Shown here piece after piece: positions 7,046 through 10,777 of a DNA stretch of 10,777 nt; position 1 is the stretch's first letter; every line of letters begins with the position of its first letter. The position numbers and the translations under genes are program-made. Source of the DNA: Paracoccaceae bacterium (GTDB lineage Bacteria; Pseudomonadota; Alphaproteobacteria; Rhodobacterales; Rhodobacteraceae); assembly GCA_013214715.1 (NCBI GenBank), contig JABSSB010000067.1, positions 1-10,777 of the forward strand, read 5' to 3'. Below the pieces are notes generated by a model. That model was not told where the DNA came from. It did not search any database and worked only from the letters and a program-made list of their open reading frames with translations.

Positions 7046-7444
7046 TCAAAGCCAGTCGCGCAGAATCGGGATCAAGGGGATATCGGCGGGCGGCATGGGG
7101 TAATCTCGCAATTCGTTGGCACGAGCCCATTTCAACACCTGTCCCTCCTTCGCGCGCGGCACGCCGTCCCATTTGCGGCAGGCGAACAACGGCATCAATA
7201 GATGGAAGTCATCATAGCTGTGACTGGCAAAGGTCAGTGGCGCGAGGCAGCTTTCCCAGGTGTTGATGCCCAGTTCTTCGTCCAACTCGCGGATCAAGGC
7301 GGCTTCGGGTGTCTCGCCGGGTTCGACCTTGCCGCCGGGAAACTCCCAAAGGCCGGCCATGGATTTGCCCTCGGGCCGTTGCGCCAGAAGGATGCGCCCG
7401 TCGCGGTCGATTAGCGCAACGGCAGAGACCAAAACAACCTTCAT
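7046..7444 (-). CDS. mutT: MutT-type Nudix hydrolase (8-oxo-dGTP diphosphatase)
   Basis: MutT-type enzymes cleave 8-oxo-dGTP to the monophosphate and so prevent A:T to C:G transversions. The 132-residue protein has a perfect Nudix box at residues 38-60: G-KVEPG-E-TPEAALI-REL-D-EE-L-GI. The preceding LLAQRPEGKSMAGLWEFPGG is typical of the MutT subgroup, and the length matches E. coli MutT (129). The frame stays open upstream to 7498, but the ATG at 7444 is preferred: it begins MKVVLVSAVALI, the first Nudix strand, and overlaps the argJ stop as ATGA, the classic coupling signal. There is no strong ribosome-binding site, in keeping with re-initiation. It is the last gene of the operon. Exact substrate is inferred from subgroup resemblance. 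Confidence 0.93.
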   Translation of the reverse strand: MKVVLVSAVALIDRDGRILLAQRPEGKSMAGLWEFPGGKVEPGETPEAALIRELDEELGINTWESCLAPLTFASHSYDDFHLLMPLFACRKWDGVPRAKEGQVLKWARANELRDYPMPPADIPLIPILRDWL

Positions 7445-8661
7445 GACCGATAATCCGCGTTGATTTCGATGTAGCGGTGGGTGAGATCGCAGGTCCATAC
7501 GGTCGCTGAACCGTCTGACAGGCCCAGATCGACACTGATCACCAGGTCTTGCCCCTTCATATAAGCGGCGGCGTCTGCTTCGGTGTATTCCGGCGAGACC
7601 CAGCCCTTTTCTGCGACCAGAATATCGCCAAACCGGATCGACAGCCGGTCCCTGTCAGCTTCGGCCCCAGATTTGCCGATAGCCATAACGATGCGGCCCC
7701 AATTTGGGTCTTCCCCGGCGATGGCGGTTTTGACCAGCGGTGAATTGGCGATGGCCAGCCCGTGTGTTTTGGCGTCCGTGTCCGAGGCTGCGCCCGAAAC
7801 GTGGATTTCAACGAATTTTGTCGCCCCCTCACCGTCGCGCACAACCTGATGGGCCAGATCCAACATGACCTGTTCCAACGCGGCCTCAAACTCGGCATGA
7901 CCCGTCGCATCTACTCCGGCGGCACCAGTAGCACAGAGCATTAGGCTATCGGAGGTCGAGGTATCACTATCCACCGTAATGCAGTTGAAGGTCTGATCCG
8001 TCAGCCTGCCAAGAAGGCCCTGCAACGCGGTTTGGTCATGGCCTGCATCGGTGAAGATATAAACCAGCATGGTCGCCATATCCGGCGCAATCATGCCCGA
8101 GCCTTTGGCAATGCCTGCGATGGTGACAGAGGCCCCGTCAATCTTGACCTGAGCCGATGCACCTTTTGCAAAAGTATCGGTCGTCATGATCGCTCGCGCC
8201 GCCCCATCTATCGCGGCCGGATCAAGGGAGGTGGTCAACTGATCAAGATGGTTCAGTATCCGGTCATGTGGCAGGATTTCCCCGATCACCCCGGTTGAGG
8301 CGGTAAAAACGCGATCCGCTGCTACGCCGGTTGCCTGCGCAACCGCTGCAGTGATGGCCGCGACAGAAGCCTGACCATGCGCGCCTGTAAAGGCATTGGC
8401 ATTTCCGGCATTGACCAGAATAGCGGCTTGGCCCTTTGTTTCGCCGCCAAGCTTGGCCTGACAATCCAGAACGGGCGCGGCGCGTGTCGCCGACCGCGTG
8501 AACACGCCAGCCACGGCGGTGCCGGGTTGCATCACCGCCAGCATCACGTCTTCCCGGTCCTGATACCGAACACCGGCAGCGCAGCTGGCAAAGCGAACGC
8601 CCCCCACAAGCGGCATGTCCGGAAACCGGGCTGGCGCCAACGGCGAAACAGGGTCTGTCAT
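7441..8661 (-). CDS. argJ: Bifunctional ornithine acetyltransferase/N-acetylglutamate synthase ArgJ
   Basis: ArgJ recycles the acetyl group from N-acetylornithine to glutamate in arginine biosynthesis; many homologues also make N-acetylglutamate from acetyl-CoA. The protein has 406 residues, the normal length. It is made as a precursor that cuts itself between Ala and Thr in the conserved APDMATML segment; the Thr (residue 197) becomes the N-terminal nucleophile of the beta chain. Other family signatures are NAGNANAFTG (84-93), the oxyanion-hole TASTGVIGE (120-128), KGSGMI (186-191), the ATKFVEIHVSGA segment and the C-terminal YIEINADYRS. Whether it is mono- or bifunctional cannot be read from the sequence. 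It begins 6 nt after the PPIase stop and overlaps mutT by 4 nt. The link with a PPIase and MutT has no obvious metabolic logic. Confidence 0.96.
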   Translation of the reverse strand: MTDPVSPLAPARFPDMPLVGGVRFASCAAGVRYQDREDVMLAVMQPGTAVAGVFTRSATRAAPVLDCQAKLGGETKGQAAILVNAGNANAFTGAHGQASVAAITAAVAQATGVAADRVFTASTGVIGEILPHDRILNHLDQLTTSLDPAAIDGAARAIMTTDTFAKGASAQVKIDGASVTIAGIAKGSGMIAPDMATMLVYIFTDAGHDQTALQGLLGRLTDQTFNCITVDSDTSTSDSLMLCATGAAGVDATGHAEFEAALEQVMLDLAHQVVRDGEGATKFVEIHVSGAASDTDAKTHGLAIANSPLVKTAIAGEDPNWGRIVMAIGKSGAEADRDRLSIRFGDILVAEKGWVSPEYTEADAAAYMKGQDLVISVDLGLSDGSATVWTCDLTHRYIEINADYRS

Positions 8662-8667
8662 AGCGTT

Positions 8668-9519
8668 TTAGTTCCGCAAGAGATCAAGATCGCGCAGTAT
8701 ATCAGGGTTCAGACCGTCGATCGCAGGGCGGTCCACCTCGGCCTGGGATACCAGCGTATCAATGTGTTTGGTAACCGCTTCGCGACGCAGGCCCGCGGCG
8801 ATCTCCTCGCGCACGGCGTCCAACTCAGGCGCTTCGGTCTGACGGGTATCGTTCAGCACGATGACATGCCAGCCAAACTGGGTTTGCACGGGTGGCGACA
8901 CCTGACCCAGTTCAAGCCCGATCACGGCGGCTTCGAAATCTGGCACCATCATGCCCTTGCCGAACCAGCCCAGCGACCCGCCATTTGGCCCCGATGGCCC
9001 GGTGGAGCGTTCCTGCGCCAAAGCTGCAAAATCTGCGCCACCTTCCAGCGCCTCAACAACGGCGATGGCGTCGGCTTCGGTATCCAGAAGGATGTGAGAG
9101 GCGTTGTATTCCGTTTCTCCGCCCGAATTGGCGTAATCTCTGGCATAGACCTCTTCTATCTCACCTTCGGTGGCGGCTGATTGCATCACCTTTTCCAGCG
9201 CATCCCCGGCCATCAGAGACCGGGTCTCATTTTCCAAAGCCAGTGCGACATGATCGGGCATATCGGGATTGGACTGGCGCAGCGCCTCTTGCTGGATCAG
9301 CTGATCAAGGATCGCATCATAAAGCGTGGTGGCTGGCAGGTTCTGATATTGTTGCGGCAAGGTTGCGGCAGCGAGGATCATATGAGCGATCGTAATCTCG
9401 GCTCCATTCACGGTCGCAACCACGGTATCTGGCGCAACATCCTGCGCGGAAACCGGGAGTGGCAGCGAAAGAGCGGCAGAAATGGCCAGAGATGACAAGA
9501 AAGTGCGACCTTTGCGCAT
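8668..9519 (-). CDS. Exported parvulin-type peptidyl-prolyl cis-trans isomerase (PpiC/SurA-like)
   Basis: This is a periplasmic folding helper that isomerises Xaa-Pro bonds. The protein has 283 residues. A Sec signal peptide (MRKGRTFLSS, then a hydrophobic core, then PVSA|QD near residue 24/25) is followed by an N-terminal helical chaperone-like region (about 30-130). The rotamase domain (about 136-225) carries NASHILLDTE, GADFAALAQERSTGPSG, NGGSLGWFGKGMMVPDFEAAV and FGWHVIVL, all standard parvulin motifs. There is no second PPIase domain, unlike SurA. The frame is open to 9975, but the ATG at 9519 is chosen because it directly gives the signal peptide and follows an AAAGGA site 8 nt upstream; the longer version would run into secA. 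It is the first gene of the operon with argJ and mutT and diverges from secA, so both genes at this junction serve protein export. Confidence 0.93.
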   Translation of the reverse strand: MRKGRTFLSSLAISAALSLPLPVSAQDVAPDTVVATVNGAEITIAHMILAAATLPQQYQNLPATTLYDAILDQLIQQEALRQSNPDMPDHVALALENETRSLMAGDALEKVMQSAATEGEIEEVYARDYANSGGETEYNASHILLDTEADAIAVVEALEGGADFAALAQERSTGPSGPNGGSLGWFGKGMMVPDFEAAVIGLELGQVSPPVQTQFGWHVIVLNDTRQTEAPELDAVREEIAAGLRREAVTKHIDTLVSQAEVDRPAIDGLNPDILRDLDLLRN

Positions 9520-9540
9520 GGCTTTGATCCTTTCGTCCGG

Positions 9541-9551
9541 CCCCTTTGGGG
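9541..9551 (-). promoter_or_regulatory. Small GC hairpin in the 5' leader of the PPIase gene
   Basis: CCCC (9541-9544), TTT (9545-9547) and GGGG (9548-9551) form a perfect 4-bp stem with a 3-nt loop just before the PPIase ribosome-binding site (AAAGGA on the minus strand, about 9528-9533). It may influence access to that site; it is short enough to be chance. Confidence 0.25.
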
Positions 9552-9559
9552 GCACGGCG

Positions 9560-9588
9560 TTGACACGGTTTGTGCCGACCCTTACATC
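9560..9588 (+). promoter_or_regulatory. Candidate sigma-70 promoter for secA
   Basis: TTGACA at 9560-9565 matches the -35 consensus perfectly. After 17 nt comes TACATC (9583-9588), a poor -10 box. A strong -35 with a relaxed -10 is often seen in GC-rich alphaproteobacteria. Transcription would begin near 9595, leaving a leader of about 100 nt before secA. Confidence 0.5.
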
Positions 9589-9608
9589 GCCTTGTGGCCT
9601 GTTTGGCG

Positions 9609-9659
9609 GACACGCTGCGCATGTGTCTAAGGGCTGCGAGAATGGTGGGCAAGCCCGCC
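9609..9659 (+). promoter_or_regulatory. secA leader with two hairpins
   Basis: GACAC (9609-9613) pairs with GTGTC (9623-9627), and GGTGGGC (9644-9650) can pair with GCCCGCC (9653-9659) with one G-T pair and a tight loop. No T run follows either, so they are not terminators. The gap 9520-9694 holds no convincing gene. A short ATG-started frame from 9620 runs out of frame into secA but has no ribosome-binding site. Function is unknown. Confidence 0.35.
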
Positions 9660-9694
9660 CAATGCACGAATAAGTCAGATCGGCAGGAGATGTC

Positions 9695-10777
9695 ATGCTC
9701 GGTATCGGAACCATCGCAAAAAAGGTCTTTGGCACGCCGAATGATCGCAAGGTCAAGGCAACCCGCCCGCTGGTGGCCAAGATCAACGCGCTGGAGCCTG
9801 AGTTTGAGGCCCTGTCAGATGAGGGGCTGATCGCCAAGACCGAGGAGCTGCGACAGCGCGCGCTGGGTGGTGAGAGTCTGGATGACATCCTGCCCGAAGC
9901 CTTTGCCAATTGCCGCGAGGCTGCCAAGCGCGCTTTGGGCCTGCGGGCCTTTGATGTGCAGCTGATGGGGGGCATCTTCCTGCATCAAGGCAACATTGCT
10001 GAGATGAAGACCGGCGAAGGCAAAACGCTGGTTGCGACCTTCCCGGCCTATCTGAACGCGCTGACAGGCAAGGGCGTGCATGTCGTCACCGTGAACGACT
10101 ATCTCGCCAAGCGCGACAGCGAATGGATGGGCAAAGTCTATGCCGCTCTGGGCCTGACCACTGGCGTGATCTATCCGCAGCAGCCGGAGGCAGAAAAAGC
10201 CGCCGCCTATGCCTGCGATATCACCTATGCCACCAATAATGAACTTGGCTTCGATTACCTGCGCGACAACATGAAGGGTGATCTGGCGCAGGTGCATCAG
10301 AAACACCACAATTTCGCCATCGTCGACGAGGTGGATTCGATCCTGATCGACGAAGCCCGGACGCCGCTGATCATCTCTGGCCCGTCGCAGGACCGGTCCG
10401 ATCTGTATATCGCGATGGACCAGCTGATGCCAGAAATCACCGAAGAGTATTTCGAGCTGGATGAAAAAGCCCGTTCTGCCTCTTACACGGATGCCGGCAA
10501 TGATTTTCTGGAAGAGCATCTGCATGCGCGGGGGCTGCTTGAAGACGGCATCAACCTTTTTGATCCCGAAGCAACCACAGTTCTGCACCATGCGAACCAG
10601 GCCCTACGGGCGCATAAGCTGTTCACCAAGGACAAGGATTACATCGTCCGCGACAATCAGGCGGTGCTGATCGACGAATTCACCGGCCGTATGATGCCGG
10701 GCCGTCGTCTGTCCGAAGGTCTGCATCAGGCGATCGAAGCCAAGGAAGGCCTGCCGATCCAGCCGGAAAACACGACG
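9695..10777 (+). CDS. secA: Preprotein translocase ATPase SecA, N-terminal part; 3' end outside window
   Basis: SecA is the motor that drives unfolded preproteins through SecYEG. The first 361 codons of a protein of usually about 900 residues are present, open to the window end. It starts MLGIGTIAKKVFGTPNDRKV, and the ATG at 9695 has a good AGGAGA site at 9685-9690. In nucleotide-binding domain 1, Walker A is MKTGEGKT (104-111), followed by VVTVNDYLAKRD (130-141), the NNELGFDYLRDNM segment (181-193), and the DEVD box in AIVDEVDSILIDEARTPLIISG (208-229). The preprotein cross-linking domain begins after about 230, and YIVRDNQAVLIDEFTGRMMPGRR (317-338) marks its end. It diverges from the exported PPIase. 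The zinc-binding C-terminal tail lies outside and cannot be judged. Confidence 0.98.
   Translation, partial: MLGIGTIAKKVFGTPNDRKVKATRPLVAKINALEPEFEALSDEGLIAKTEELRQRALGGESLDDILPEAFANCREAAKRALGLRAFDVQLMGGIFLHQGNIAEMKTGEGKTLVATFPAYLNALTGKGVHVVTVNDYLAKRDSEWMGKVYAALGLTTGVIYPQQPEAEKAAAYACDITYATNNELGFDYLRDNMKGDLAQVHQKHHNFAIVDEVDSILIDEARTPLIISGPSQDRSDLYIAMDQLMPEITEEYFELDEKARSASYTDAGNDFLEEHLHARGLLEDGINLFDPEATTVLHHANQALRAHKLFTKDKDYIVRDNQAVLIDEFTGRMMPGRRLSEGLHQAIEAKEGLPIQPENTT

Noticed and set aside
7445..7498. Longer mutT start at 7498
   Set aside because: The extra 18 residues lie inside the argJ 3' end and precede the first Nudix strand; ATG 7444 in the ATGA overlap is the natural start.
8377..9180. 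Plus-strand frame of 267 codons opposite argJ/PPIase
   Set aside because: Antisense shadow; no domain, no ribosome-binding site, and it spans two genes on the other strand.
9626..9667. Minus-strand promoter for the PPIase operon (TTGCCC-16-TTAGAC)
   Set aside because: Only partial matches to both boxes; not better than chance in this sequence.
9620..9830. Possible small leader ORF before secA, as a SecM analogue
   Set aside because: The frame continues well into secA out of frame rather than ending before it, has no ribosome-binding site, and shows neither a signal peptide nor an arrest-like C terminus.
9520..9975. Upstream extension of the PPIase frame into secA
   Set aside because: It would place a Ser/Arg/Pro-rich tail before a perfect signal peptide and overlap the secA 5' end. 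The ATG at 9519 has its own ribosome-binding site.
1..10777. tRNA genes, CRISPR arrays, insertion sequences or integrase sites
   Set aside because: None seen. The gaps are all under 180 nt, contain no cloverleaf-like or regularly repeated units, and no transposase or integrase motifs occur in any real frame.

Overview
The window is about 10.8 kb of GC-rich DNA that looks like the chromosomal core of an alphaproteobacterium, most likely a Rhodobacteraceae/Roseobacter-type member of the Rhodobacterales. The reasons are the protein sequences of RimP, NusA, IF-2, ArgJ and SecA, the YlxR/L7Ae fusion between nusA and infB, and a parvulin-argJ-mutT operon divergent from secA. This lineage call comes from memory of these families, not from a search. 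There are no mobile elements, CRISPR arrays, tRNAs, rRNAs or abrupt changes in composition.

Region 1 (1-1427, + strand): the C-terminal two thirds of a proline iminopeptidase, followed with a 1-nt TGATG overlap by a short exported protein. The latter resembles family-5 peptide-binding proteins but has only about half the normal length. Region 2 (1428-1554): a 127-nt gap with a possible -10 box, two hairpins and a good intrinsic terminator ending 15 nt before rimP. This is the layout of an attenuator leader. Region 3 (1555-6911, + strand): rimP, nusA, ylxR-L7Ae and infB in one tight operon for ribosome maturation, transcription elongation/termination and translation initiation. It is closed by a strong hairpin with A and T tracts on its two sides that can serve both strands. 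The rbfA-truB-rpsO genes that follow infB in many bacteria are absent.

Region 4 (7046-9519, - strand): a three-gene operon transcribed as exported parvulin PPIase, then argJ, then a MutT-type Nudix hydrolase. It has a 6-nt gap and a 4-nt ATGA overlap, and it runs convergently into infB. Region 5 (9520-9694): a 175-nt divergent regulatory gap with a perfect TTGACA box facing secA and leader hairpins. Region 6 (9695-10777, + strand): the first 361 codons of secA, cut by the window end.

As a whole this is a conserved information-processing and protein-export region. I found no new defence or mobile system. The points worth a second look are regulatory: the putative rimP leader attenuator with competing pairings, a hairpin whose loop is the nusA stop codon and which overlaps the ylxR ribosome-binding site, and the structured secA leader. 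The half-length peptide-binding protein is also unusual.
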